Below are positions 1-7,527 of a stretch of DNA of 64,000 bases, one piece after another. Positions within the stretch are counted from its first letter, which is position 1. The number at the start of each line of letters is the position of its first letter. Origin of the DNA: Actinoallomurus vinaceus (GTDB lineage: Bacteria; Actinomycetota; Actinomycetes; Streptosporangiales; Streptosporangiaceae); NCBI RefSeq assembly GCF_039542055.1, contig NZ_BAABHK010000001.1, forward strand, positions 682,001 to 746,000, read 5' to 3'. A program made the translations under genes and the position numbers. The notes beneath the pieces were generated by a model that was given only the letters and a program-made list of their open reading frames with translations, was not told the origin of the DNA and searched no databases.

Positions 1-238
1 GATCTCGGTCGTGCCCGACGCCGAGCGAGAGAGCCCGCTGTCCGACGGCGTGGCCGCCTACCGTTCCCAGGGCATCCCGATGAAGATGCGCACCAAGGCC
101 GAGACGGAGCGTTTCTTCGACGGCCTGGACCTCATCGCGCCGGGCGTCGCCAAGGTCACCGAGTGGCATCCTGACGAGTCGGCCGATCCGGACGACCGGG
201 TTCCGCACATGTACGGCGGTGTCGCGGTCAAGCGCTGA
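1..238 (+). CDS. S-adenosyl methyltransferase (DUF574 family), C-terminal fragment
   Basis: The reading frame is open from base 2, so the gene begins before the window and only about 78 C-terminal residues are present. The end resembles DUF574 (SAM-dependent methyltransferase) proteins, which are abundant in actinomycetes: a FFDGLDLIAPGV segment, then EWHPD, and a terminal MYGGVAVKR close to the family's usual ending. The SAM-binding fold lies upstream and cannot be checked. The next gene is convergent and ends 10 bp further on. The substrate is unknown for this family. Identification rests on C-terminal pattern recognition only. Confidence 0.65.
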   Translation, partial: ISVVPDAERESPLSDGVAAYRSQGIPMKMRTKAETERFFDGLDLIAPGVAKVTEWHPDESADPDDRVPHMYGGVAVKR

Positions 239-248
239 TCGCCGGGCC

Positions 249-863
249 TCAGGCGCCGGCTTCGGCGGTCGGAGGTGCCTCAGGGGCGTCTTCGGTGGCC
301 GGTACGGCCGGGGGGACGGTCTGCGCCCACTCGGCCCAGTCGGCCAGCGCCTGATAGATCCGGACGGCCGCCTCCACGGCCACCCGCATGGAGCGGGTCT
401 GGGGGGCGGTCCCGAAGTCGCCGCGGTCCTTGGCCGCCGCGTACCCGCGCGCCATGTCGGCGACCTGGGAGAAGAACTCCTGCTCGCGGCGTAGGTGCGC
501 GTGGAGGTCGTCGGTCTCCATGAGCCAGAAGAAGAACGACCGGAGCACCGATTCGGTCCGGAGGGTGTGGTCGACATCCTCCTCGGTCAGCCAGCGGCGG
601 ACCTCGGCCAGCCCGGCATCGGTGATCCGGTAGGCCTTTCGGCCGCGCGGGCCGTGACTGTCCACCTCGATCATCCCGGCGTCGGCGAGCCGGGACAGCT
701 CGGCGTAGATCTTCGGGTGCTGGGCCGGCCACACCGGGCCCAGGTGCTCCTCGAAGCGCCGGGCCAGGTCATAGCCGCTGGCGGGCCCTTCGGCGAGCAG
801 TCCGAGCAGCCCGTGCCGCAGTGACACTCCGTCACCGTCCTCCCTCGCGATCCGTCGGTCCAT
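249..863 (-). CDS. PadR family transcriptional regulator
   Basis: A 204-residue DNA-binding repressor. The N-terminal winged helix starts at LRHGLLGLLAEGPASGYDLARRF and contains the PadR signature around PKIYAELSRLADAGMI, followed by GRKAYRITDAG. The C-terminal half is the helical dimerisation domain (VirR/AphA-like, class 1 size), ending in a low-complexity Pro/Ala/Glu tail. I chose ATG 863 because GGAGG lies 10 bp upstream; a longer frame reaching back to 1001 would cover the operator and overlap the divergent gene. The divergent neighbour is an SDR oxidoreductase, and two ATGT-N8-ACAT sites lie between them, so autoregulation and control of the SDR pair are likely. The inducer is unknown. 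Confidence 0.85.
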   Translation of the reverse strand: MDRRIAREDGDGVSLRHGLLGLLAEGPASGYDLARRFEEHLGPVWPAQHPKIYAELSRLADAGMIEVDSHGPRGRKAYRITDAGLAEVRRWLTEEDVDHTLRTESVLRSFFFWLMETDDLHAHLRREQEFFSQVADMARGYAAAKDRGDFGTAPQTRSMRVAVEAAVRIYQALADWAEWAQTVPPAVPATEDAPEAPPTAEAGA

Positions 864-897
864 CTTGACATGTCCTCCAGCACGCCTGATGATCGTC

Positions 898-927
898 ATG
901 TCCCAAGGTACATGTCCCAAAGTACAT
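898..927. promoter_or_regulatory. Double PadR operator (two ATGT-N8-ACAT sites)
   Basis: ATGT (898-901) and ACAT (910-913) are separated by 8 bp. A second ATGT (912-915) and ACAT (924-927) follow with the same spacing and a nearly identical spacer (CCCAAGGT and CCCAAAGT), so the sites overlap by 2 bp and repeat every 14 bp. ATGT-N8-ACAT is the established PadR consensus. The site sits in the 76-bp gap between padR and the divergent SDR, 12 bp before the SDR start. Confidence 0.8.
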
Positions 928-939
928 GTGAGGTTGATC

Positions 940-1797
940 ATGAGCCGGACAGGGAACGGGCGGGCCGTCTTCATCACCGGGGCCGCCGGCGGCATCGGCA
1001 CCGCGACGACGCGGGCCCTCGCCGAGCGGGGCTACCGCGTCTACGCCGGCGTACGCGGCGAGACACCGCACTTGCAGGAAGCCGGAGGCGTCCAGCAGAT
1101 CCGCGTCGACGTCACCGACCCGAAGAGCGTCGCGGAGGCCGCCGCGGAGGTCGCGCGGCTGCAGGACGGCCAGGGCCTCCACGCCGTCGTGAACAACGCC
1201 GGCATCATCATCCAGGGCCCCTTGGAGCTGGTGCCGGCCGAAGATCTGTACCGCCAGTTCGCCATCAACGTCTTCGGTCCCGCCGAGGTCACCCGGGCGT
1301 TCGCGCCACTGCTGCGGAAGGCGCACGGTCGCCTGATCAACATCAGTGCGCCGTCGGCCGTCGTCCCCCTGCCCTTCGCGAGCCCCATCTCGGCGAGCAA
1401 GGCGGCGCTCGACGCCCTGTCCGACGCCACCCGGGTGGAGCTCGGGGCTCAGGGCGTCGCCGTGATCACGGTCGTCCCCGGTGCGATCGACACGCCCATC
1501 TTCACCAAGGCGGAGGCCGCCGCCGAGTCCGCCTTCGCCGACGCCGATCCGGCACGGCTGGCGATCTACCGGTCACGGCTGGAGGCGGTGGCCGCCGCCA
1601 TGGCGAAGATGCGGACGTCCAAGCCGGAGACGGTCGCCGACACGATCGTGAAGGCCATCGAGGCCACCAGGCCGAAGACGCGGTACGTCGCGAACACCGA
1701 CGCCCGAGCGGCGCTGGTCCTGTCCCGGCTGCCCGTCCGGCTCCGCGACCGGGTGCTCACCGGCATCCTCGGCCTGCGCAAGGCCGAGGCCGCCTGA
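940..1797 (+). CDS. SDR family oxidoreductase with an altered catalytic Tyr position
   Basis: A 285-residue short-chain dehydrogenase/reductase. The Rossmann nucleotide motif TGAAGGIG is near residue 13 and NNAG (VVNNAGII) follows in the usual place; RVDVTD matches the family's third strand. The active-site stretch reads LINISAPSA...SPISASKAAL: the Ser and Lys are present, but the Tyr of the YSASK motif reads Ile. ATG 940 is preceded by GAGG at 6 bp. The stop is 27 bp before the next SDR, so the two are probably cotranscribed from the PadR-controlled promoter. The substrate is unknown. Without the Tyr, activity may be lost or changed. Confidence 0.85.
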   Translation: MSRTGNGRAVFITGAAGGIGTATTRALAERGYRVYAGVRGETPHLQEAGGVQQIRVDVTDPKSVAEAAAEVARLQDGQGLHAVVNNAGIIIQGPLELVPAEDLYRQFAINVFGPAEVTRAFAPLLRKAHGRLINISAPSAVVPLPFASPISASKAALDALSDATRVELGAQGVAVITVVPGAIDTPIFTKAEAAAESAFADADPARLAIYRSRLEAVAAAMAKMRTSKPETVADTIVKAIEATRPKTRYVANTDARAALVLSRLPVRLRDRVLTGILGLRKAEAA

Positions 1798-1824
1798 TCC
1801 GGTCACGTCTGAGAGGAGAGACAG

Positions 1825-2670
1825 ATGACGAACTCTGGGATCGCCCTGGTCACGGGCGCCACCGCCGGGCTCGGCCGCGCGGTCGCCACAGCCCTGGCCG
1901 AGCAGGGGATGCACGTCCTCGTGCACGGCCGGGACGCCGAACGCGCTGCGGGCGTCGTGGAGCGGATCGAGAAGGCGGGCGGAACCGCCCAGGTCCACCT
2001 CGCCGACCTCGCCTCGCTCGCGCAGGCCCGGGACCTGGCCGACCGGGTGAGTGCGGAGCACGGCTCGCTGCGGCTGCTGGTCAACAACGCCGGCGTCGGG
2101 GCCGGGCGCCCGCCCTACCGCCGGCGGCGCCTGAGCGCGGACGGCCACGAACTGCGCTTCGCCGTCAACTACCTGGCCCCGGTGCTGCTCGCCCGACGGC
2201 TCGCACCGACCCTGCGGAAGGGGGCACCCGCCCGGATCGTGAACGTCGGCTCGGTCGGACAGGCCCCGGTCGACTTCGCCGACCTGCGTATGGACGCCCA
2301 CTACAGCGGCACTCAGGCGTACTTCCGCAGCAAGTTCGCGCTCGCAGCCTTCACCTTCGACCTCGCGGACGAGTTGGCCGACGACGGCGTCACCGTCAAC
2401 TGCCTGCATCCGGCGTCGCTGATGAACACCCACATGGTCCGCGAGGCGATGGTCCCGCCCATGTCGACCGTCGGCACGGGCACGAAGGCCGTGATGAACC
2501 TGGCGGCCGGCCCGGCCGGAGGCGCGGTGACGGGCCGCTACTTCGACGGCACGAGCGAGGCCAGGGCGCACGAGGGAACGTACGACCCGGCGATCCGGTC
2601 CCGGCTGAGCAGGGTCACCGCCGAGCTGCTGGCACCCTTCCTGACGGACGACGACCGGGCCGCCGGGTAG
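1825..2670 (+). CDS. SDR family NAD(P)-dependent oxidoreductase
   Basis: A 281-residue short-chain dehydrogenase. It carries TGATAGLG at residues 10-17, VNNAG near 89, and an intact YxxxK (YFRSK) catalytic pair. The extended loop after NNAG (PYRRRRLSADGHELRFAVNYL) is typical of the retinol-dehydrogenase/WWOX-like branch of actinobacterial SDRs. GAGGAGAG precedes ATG 1825 with good spacing. It is the second gene of the PadR-controlled pair; having an intact active site beside a neighbour that lacks its Tyr suggests this enzyme does the chemistry. The substrate is unknown. Confidence 0.85.
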   Translation: MTNSGIALVTGATAGLGRAVATALAEQGMHVLVHGRDAERAAGVVERIEKAGGTAQVHLADLASLAQARDLADRVSAEHGSLRLLVNNAGVGAGRPPYRRRRLSADGHELRFAVNYLAPVLLARRLAPTLRKGAPARIVNVGSVGQAPVDFADLRMDAHYSGTQAYFRSKFALAAFTFDLADELADDGVTVNCLHPASLMNTHMVREAMVPPMSTVGTGTKAVMNLAAGPAGGAVTGRYFDGTSEARAHEGTYDPAIRSRLSRVTAELLAPFLTDDDRAAG

Positions 2671-2686
2671 GTCGGGCCACGACCGG

Positions 2687-3214
2687 TCAGTGGCCGGTGG
2701 CGCCGTCGATGCGCTCGCGGAGCAGGTCGGCGTGGCCGTTGTGGCGGGCGTACTCCTGGATCATGACCGAGTAGACCCACCGGAGGCTCATCTCGACCTC
2801 GCGGCGTGGATCGAGGAACGTCTCGTCGAGGGAGCGCCCCGACATGACTCGGCGGACGAGCTCGATCTCGCACAGGTACGCGGCGAAGTCCTCCTCCGCG
2901 TCGGCGGCGTCGACGTCGAACTCCGCGTCCAGGTCGTCGTCGGTGACGTACAGGTAGCCGGCCCGCTCTCCGGCGAACCGGTACCGGAACCAGTCACGCT
3001 CCACCTCGGCCATGTGGCGGACGAGGCCGAGGAGCGACAGGTTCGACGGCTCGACGCAGCGCCGCTTGAGCTGCTCGGCGGTCAGCCCGGCGCACTTCCC
3101 CAGCAGCGTCCGCCGGTGGTGGTCGAGCCAGGCCTCGGCGCTCGTGCGCTCATCGCCGGTCACCGCCTCGTAGGGAACGGGATCGCGGTCGATCTCCGGT
3201 GCGGTCCAGATCAT
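2687..3214 (-). CDS. DinB family (DUF664) protein
   Basis: A 175-residue protein of the DinB/DUF664 four-helix-bundle family, which includes mycothiol-dependent and metal-binding enzymes. The conserved core is visible: LDHHRRTLLGKCAGLT, LSLLGLVRHMAEVERDWF (first metal-ligand His), and IQEYARHNGHADLLRERIDG, whose ARHNGHADLLRE stretch carries the other His ligands. It is convergent with the SDR and ends 17 bp from it. GGAG lies about 12 bp before ATG 3214. A role in thiol-dependent detoxification is a family-level guess only. Confidence 0.85.
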   Translation of the reverse strand: MIWTAPEIDRDPVPYEAVTGDERTSAEAWLDHHRRTLLGKCAGLTAEQLKRRCVEPSNLSLLGLVRHMAEVERDWFRYRFAGERAGYLYVTDDDLDAEFDVDAADAEEDFAAYLCEIELVRRVMSGRSLDETFLDPRREVEMSLRWVYSVMIQEYARHNGHADLLRERIDGATGH

Positions 3215-3234
3215 GTCTCACCAGCTCCACGGGG

Positions 3235-4110
3235 TCAGCGGGGGAGGGCGAAGCGGCCGTCGTCGAGGGGGTCGATCAGGCCGTCCTCGATCAGCGACGA
3301 GAGGGCGCGCTCACGCTGCCGTACGTCGTCCCAGGCGTCGTCGAGTGCGGCGCGCTCCACAGGGCCGCTGGCGTGCCGGAGAACGGCGAGGAGGCGGCCC
3401 CGGCACTGGCGGTCCGTCCCGGCGTACGTCTGACCCTTGCGCGCCGGGCCGTCGTACGCGGGCTTGCCGGCCAGCCGCCAGGCGCAGGAGGCGGTGACAG
3501 GGCAGTCGGCGCAGCGCGGCGTCCGGGCGGTGCACACGAGCGCCCCCAGCTCCATCACGGCCACGCCCCAGGTCGCGGCCGTCTCGGCCGCCTCGGGCAG
3601 CAGCGACTCGGCGAGGCGCACCTCGGCGGCGGTCTGCGTCTTCGGCGGGTACTCCACGCCGGTGACCATCCGGGCCAGCACCCGGCGCACGTTGGTGTCC
3701 AGGACGGCGTGCCGCTGCCGGTACGCGAAGCTCGCCACCGCCGCGGCCGTGTACGCGCCGACGCCCGGCAGCGCGCGCAGGTCGTCGTGGGCCGACGGCA
3801 CCTGCCCGTCGTGGCGCTCGACGATCGCGCGGGCGCTCGCGTGGAGGTTCAGCGCGCGCCGGGGGTAGCCCAGCCGTCCCCAGGCGCGCACGGCCTCGCC
3901 GGGCGGCTCGGCGGCCAGCGCGGCGGGCGTCGGCCACCGGGTCAGCCACGCCTCGTACGCGGGCAGCACCCGGGACACGGGGGTCTGCTGCAGCATGATC
4001 TCGCTGACCAGAACCGCCCACGGAGAGGCGTCCGGGCGCCGCCAGGGCAGGTCCCGGGCGTGCTCGGCGTACCAGCTGAGGATGGGTTCGGCGTAGCTAG
4101 GTCGGTGCAT
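3235..4110 (-). CDS. mutY: A/G-specific adenine DNA glycosylase MutY
   Basis: Base-excision repair enzyme removing adenine mispaired with 8-oxoguanine. The 291-residue protein has the catalytic Glu37 in SEIMLQQT, the helix-hairpin-helix LPGVGAYTAAAV near residue 113, the catalytic Asp137 in VLDTNVRRV, and a complete [4Fe-4S] cluster motif C192-x6-C199-x2-C202-x5-C208. It is shorter than E. coli MutY (350 residues), so the C-terminal 8-oxoG-recognition domain is reduced, as in other actinobacterial versions. ATG 4110 faces a divergent lipoprotein-like gene across 65 bp. The DinB gene starts 20 bp downstream in the same direction. Confidence 0.95.
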   Translation of the reverse strand: MHRPSYAEPILSWYAEHARDLPWRRPDASPWAVLVSEIMLQQTPVSRVLPAYEAWLTRWPTPAALAAEPPGEAVRAWGRLGYPRRALNLHASARAIVERHDGQVPSAHDDLRALPGVGAYTAAAVASFAYRQRHAVLDTNVRRVLARMVTGVEYPPKTQTAAEVRLAESLLPEAAETAATWGVAVMELGALVCTARTPRCADCPVTASCAWRLAGKPAYDGPARKGQTYAGTDRQCRGRLLAVLRHASGPVERAALDDAWDDVRQRERALSSLIEDGLIDPLDDGRFALPR

Positions 4111-4175
4111 GGTGATTCGATCCTGACACGGCGGGTCGCGGTACCGCGCATTGATCGAAAAAGGATACTGAGCGT

Positions 4176-4844
4176 ATGGACTCCGACACGCAACGAGACC
4201 AGGGGGAGGCGGACGCCTACTGGCGCCGCCGGGTCTACGTTCTGGCCGGGGGGATCACCGCCATCGGCCTGATGGCGTGGGCCTGCTCGGGTCCCGACCC
4301 CAAGAAGCCGACGTCCCAGATGCGCAACGCCGCGGCCACGATGAGCCCGTCGGCGGTCGTCGTGACTCCGGTGACGACCCCGGCGTCTCCGGCGTCGCCG
4401 GCGTCTCCGGCGGCCACTGTGACGGTCACGGTCACGCCCACGGCCGCGATCGCCGGGAAAGCGCGCAGCGGGGATCGCTGCGCCGACGCGGACATCGTCG
4501 TCGCGCTCACGCCGACCAAGGACGTCTACCGGAGCGGAGAGCACCCGCGGTTCCGGCTCAGCGTGGTGAACACCGGGCGCCGGGCCTGCACCTTCGACGT
4601 GGGCGCGAAGGCGTTGCGGCTCCGGATCACCTCGGGCGCGGACCCGGTCTGGTCGTCCGACCGGTGCGCGGACGGCCCGCCGTCCGACATCCGGCTCCTC
4701 CGGCGTGGCGTCCCGTACATCACGGACGTCGACTGGGACCGTACGCGCTGCGGCGGCGACTCCCGCGCGCTGCCGGGGACGTACGTGGTCACGGCCAAGG
4801 GCCGCGGGATCCGTACGGACGGCCAGGTCTTCCGCCTGCGGTGA
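4176..4844 (+). CDS. Membrane-anchored extracytoplasmic hypothetical protein
   Basis: A 222-residue protein not assigned to a named family. Residues 1-18 are polar and charged (ending WRRR). One hydrophobic segment at about 20-37 ends in a Cys (MAWACSG), so it is either a signal anchor or an atypical lipoprotein signal. A Ser/Thr/Pro/Ala linker (about 50-90, with PASPASPASP and TVTVTVTP repeats) leads to a C-terminal beta-rich domain of about 120 residues with four Cys. The VYRSGEHPRFRLSVVNTGRRACTF portion resembles immunoglobulin-like domains of secreted actinobacterial proteins. It is divergent from mutY. AAGGA lies 10 bp before ATG 4176. Confidence 0.7.
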   Translation: MDSDTQRDQGEADAYWRRRVYVLAGGITAIGLMAWACSGPDPKKPTSQMRNAAATMSPSAVVVTPVTTPASPASPASPAATVTVTVTPTAAIAGKARSGDRCADADIVVALTPTKDVYRSGEHPRFRLSVVNTGRRACTFDVGAKALRLRITSGADPVWSSDRCADGPPSDIRLLRRGVPYITDVDWDRTRCGGDSRALPGTYVVTAKGRGIRTDGQVFRLR

Positions 4845-4852
4845 GGGTGTGT

Positions 4853-5422
4853 TCAGTCGTCGGCGAGGGCGGCGACCATGCGGGCCACGAGCGTCCGCGT
4901 CTCCTCGAAGGCGGCGTCGCTCAGGGCGGGCGAGCCGATGAGCGAGCGCATCACACCGAGGCCGAGCAGCAGAGCGCCCACCAGTTCGGCGCGTAGGGCG
5001 GCGTCCGGGCCGCCCATCCGCTCCGCGAAGCCCTGGAGATAGTCCGCGCAGATCCGTTCGCGCAGTTGGTCGCGTATTGCCGTGCGGCCGGAGGAGCGCA
5101 GCATCACCAGGAGCGGGTGCTCGCCGTCGAACTCTTCCCAGTCGGCGAAGACGACGTCGTGGAGCAGGCCGTCGGTGATGTGGGTGATCGGGCGGTCCGG
5201 GTCGCCGAGCCGGCCGGCCGGGACCTCGACGGTCACCGCTTCGCCGTAGAGCCGGTCCTTCGAGCCGAAGTAGCGGAAGACCAGCGCGGGGTCCACACCC
5301 ACGTCGCCCGCTATGTCGCGTACACCCGTGCCGTCATAGCCGTGCTGGGCGAAGCGCAGACGGGCCGCTTCGAGCAGTGCCGCGCGGGTGGCCGCCTTGT
5401 CGCGGCGCCTGGGCTGGGTCAT
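4853..5422 (-). CDS. TetR/AcrR family transcriptional regulator
   Basis: A 189-residue repressor. The N-terminal HTH spans RAALLEAARLRFAQHGYDGTGVRDIAGDVGVDPALVFRYFGSKDRLY (about residues 13-57), the classical TetR_N layout, followed by a TetR_C_17-like ligand domain. I chose ATG 5422; an in-frame ATG at 5440 is possible and would overlap the operator. It is divergent from an SDR gene, and the gap holds two copies of a 16-bp palindrome, one at each gene's start, so it probably represses both itself and the SDR. Confidence 0.85.
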   Translation of the reverse strand: MTQPRRRDKAATRAALLEAARLRFAQHGYDGTGVRDIAGDVGVDPALVFRYFGSKDRLYGEAVTVEVPAGRLGDPDRPITHITDGLLHDVVFADWEEFDGEHPLLVMLRSSGRTAIRDQLRERICADYLQGFAERMGGPDAALRAELVGALLLGLGVMRSLIGSPALSDAAFEETRTLVARMVAALADD

Positions 5423-5435
5423 GAAGTCAGCATAA

Positions 5436-5496
5436 GTCATCAGTCGTTGACTTGATGTGAGGCCTCGCCTAGCATCCCTTGTCATCAATCGATGAC
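5436..5496. promoter_or_regulatory. Paired TetR operators between tetR and SDR
   Basis: A perfect palindrome GTCATCAATCGATGAC lies at 5481-5496, and a copy with two differences, GTCATCAGTCGTTGAC, lies at 5436-5451. Their centres are 45 bp apart. One abuts the tetR start and the other ends 20 bp before the SDR start. The shared consensus and placement between divergent genes are what a TetR repressor operator pair looks like. Assignment to this TetR is inferred from position. Confidence 0.7.
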
Positions 5497-5516
5497 TTAT
5501 GGCGGAGGGGCCACGC

Positions 5517-6365
5517 ATGCGCACGTACGTGATCACTGGCGGTACGGACGGGATGGGCCGGGGGCTGGGGCTGCACTTCCTCCGGCGCGGAGACCGGGTG
5601 ATCGCGGTGGCGAGCGGGGAGACCAAGGGCCGGGCCTTCCTCGCCGAGGCGGACCGGCTCGGCGCCGCAGACCGGGCCGTGTACGTACGGGCCGATCTCA
5701 GCGCCGTGGCGGGCATGCGCAGGACCATTGACGAGGTGATGGGGGTCACCGACGCGGTGGACGGGCTGGTCTTCGGAGCGCAGCGCTTCCGCCCCGAACG
5801 CGAGGAGACCGAGGACGGCCTCGAGTTCACCTTCGCGCTCGCCTACCTGAGCCGCTTCGTGATCGGTCACGGTCTGATGGAGCACCTGGAACGCGCCGAC
5901 GCGGCCGTCATCATGAACATCGCCGGACCCGGCGGTATGCCGGGCAAGATCAACTGGGACGACCTTCAGTTTCGTGAGGGGTACAAGGGGATGCGGGCCG
6001 CGATGCAGGCCTCCCGCTGCAACGACCTGCTCGGAGTCGGGTTCGCCGCCCGGCATCCGGCCGCCCGGACCCGCTACGTCCTCTACAACCCCGGCTTCGT
6101 GGCCACCGCCATGGCCGACCCGCTGCCGCAGCCCCAGCGGGCCGTCACCAAGGCGCTCGCCCGGTTCTTCGCGACGCCGGTCGACAAGGCGATCGTGCCG
6201 ATCGCCGGCCTGCTCGACGACCCGCCCGGGCCCGTCGTCACCGCGTTCAAGCGCGGCACGCCGCTCTCACTCACCGGCAAGGATTTCGACCCCGCCGCCG
6301 CGGAGCGGCTTCACCAGGTGACGACGGACCTTCTGGCGCCGATCACCGCCAGGGATCAGACATAG
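5517..6365 (+). CDS. SDR family protein with atypical active site
   Basis: A 282-residue Rossmann-fold short-chain dehydrogenase. The nucleotide motif TGGTDGMGRGLG starts near residue 6. The segment where YxxSK is expected reads MQASRCNDLLGVGFAA, so neither the usual Tyr nor the Lys is in place, although a Tyr occurs earlier in GYKGMRAAM. ATG 5517 was chosen over 5499 because GGAGGGG lies 6 bp before it. It is divergent from the TetR gene, whose paired operator lies just upstream. Its 3' end overlaps the convergent disA by 10 bp. The substrate is unknown. Confidence 0.8.
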   Translation: MRTYVITGGTDGMGRGLGLHFLRRGDRVIAVASGETKGRAFLAEADRLGAADRAVYVRADLSAVAGMRRTIDEVMGVTDAVDGLVFGAQRFRPEREETEDGLEFTFALAYLSRFVIGHGLMEHLERADAAVIMNIAGPGGMPGKINWDDLQFREGYKGMRAAMQASRCNDLLGVGFAARHPAARTRYVLYNPGFVATAMADPLPQPQRAVTKALARFFATPVDKAIVPIAGLLDDPPGPVVTAFKRGTPLSLTGKDFDPAAAERLHQVTTDLLAPITARDQT

Positions 6366-7435
6366 CGCTCGAGGATCGAGGACTCGGCCAGGCGGGACAG
6401 GCCCTCGCGGACGCTGCGGGCGCGGGACTCGCCGACGCCGCCGACCGACTGCAGGTCGTCGATGCTGGCGGCGAGGAGCTTCTGCAGGCCGCCGAAGTGC
6501 TCGACGAGCCGCTCGACCAGCAGGCTCGGCAGGCGGGGGACCTTGGCGAGCAGGCGGTAGCCCTTCGGGCTGACCGGCGTGTCCAGCGGGTCGTTGCCGC
6601 CGAAGTCGAGGACCTCGGCGACAGTGGCCAGATCGAGGAGCTCGTTGGCCGAGAGCACGTTGAGCGCCTCGAGGATCTCCGCGACCGAACGGGTGGGATT
6701 GTCCGGCTGGTAGTCGCGGACGATCAGCTCGCGGTCCACGTCGACGCCGGAGACCAGCTCGTCGAGCTGGAGGGACAGCAGCCGCCCGTCGGTGCCGAGC
6801 TCGACGACGTAGCCGTTGATCTCGTCGGCGATGCGGCGGACCATCTCCAGGCGCTGCACGACCGCGCTGACGTCGCGGGCGGTGACGAGGTCCTCGATCT
6901 CCAGCGCCGACAAGGTGCCCGACACCTCGTCGAGCCGGAGCTTGTAGCGCTCGAGCGTGGCGAGGGCCTGGTTGGCGCGGGACAGGATCGCGGCGGAGTC
7001 CTCCAGGACGTAGCGCTGGCCGTCGAGGTAGAGCGCGATGATCCGCATCGACTGGCTGACCGACAGCACCGGGTAGCCGGTCTGGCGGGCGACCCGCTCG
7101 GCCGTGCGGTGCCGGGTGCCGGACTCCTCGGTCGGGATCGTCGGATCCGGCATGAGGTGCACGCCGGCCCGTACGATCCGGGTGCAGTTGGCGTCGATGA
7201 CGATCGCGCCGTCCATCTTGGCGAGCTCGCGCAGCCGGGTGGAGGAGAACTCGACGTCGAGCTCGAATCCGCCTGTGCACAGCCCGGCGACGACGCGGTC
7301 GTACCCCATCACGATGAGCGCGCCGGTGTGGCCGCGAAGAATGCGTTCCAGCCCGTCACGGAGCTGCGTACCCGGAGCGATGCCGGCAAGGGTTGCGCGG
7401 CGTCGCTCGTCTTTGCCCTTGTCTTGTGCTGGCAC
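6356..7435 (-). CDS. disA: DNA integrity scanning protein DisA, diadenylate cyclase
   Basis: A 359-residue enzyme making c-di-AMP from two ATP while scanning DNA for branched structures. The N-terminal DAC domain carries the two signature motifs, DGA at residues 75-77 and RHR at 108-110 (within GTRHRTAER). A central helical linker leads to a C-terminal helix-hairpin-helix DNA-binding domain with SVGGVGESRARSVREGL near the end. Length matches the family. It lies 92 bp downstream of radA in the same direction, the usual actinobacterial radA-disA pairing; RadA is known to restrain DisA in other bacteria. Confidence 0.97.
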   Translation of the reverse strand: MPAQDKGKDERRRATLAGIAPGTQLRDGLERILRGHTGALIVMGYDRVVAGLCTGGFELDVEFSSTRLRELAKMDGAIVIDANCTRIVRAGVHLMPDPTIPTEESGTRHRTAERVARQTGYPVLSVSQSMRIIALYLDGQRYVLEDSAAILSRANQALATLERYKLRLDEVSGTLSALEIEDLVTARDVSAVVQRLEMVRRIADEINGYVVELGTDGRLLSLQLDELVSGVDVDRELIVRDYQPDNPTRSVAEILEALNVLSANELLDLATVAEVLDFGGNDPLDTPVSPKGYRLLAKVPRLPSLLVERLVEHFGGLQKLLAASIDDLQSVGGVGESRARSVREGLSRLAESSILERYV

Positions 7436-7527
7436 GTGACCCCCGGAGGTCGCTGGACGGCGGTCAGTTTATCGGTGAACGCGGAAAGCCGACCCCGCTC
7501 CCCTCGCTCGGTCGTGGCGCGCCCGCC

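Noticed and set aside
870..2774. 634-codon open frame on the plus strand
   Set aside because: It is a shadow frame across both SDR genes; its product is Arg/Gly/Pro-rich low complexity, typical of antisense or shifted frames in G+C-rich DNA.
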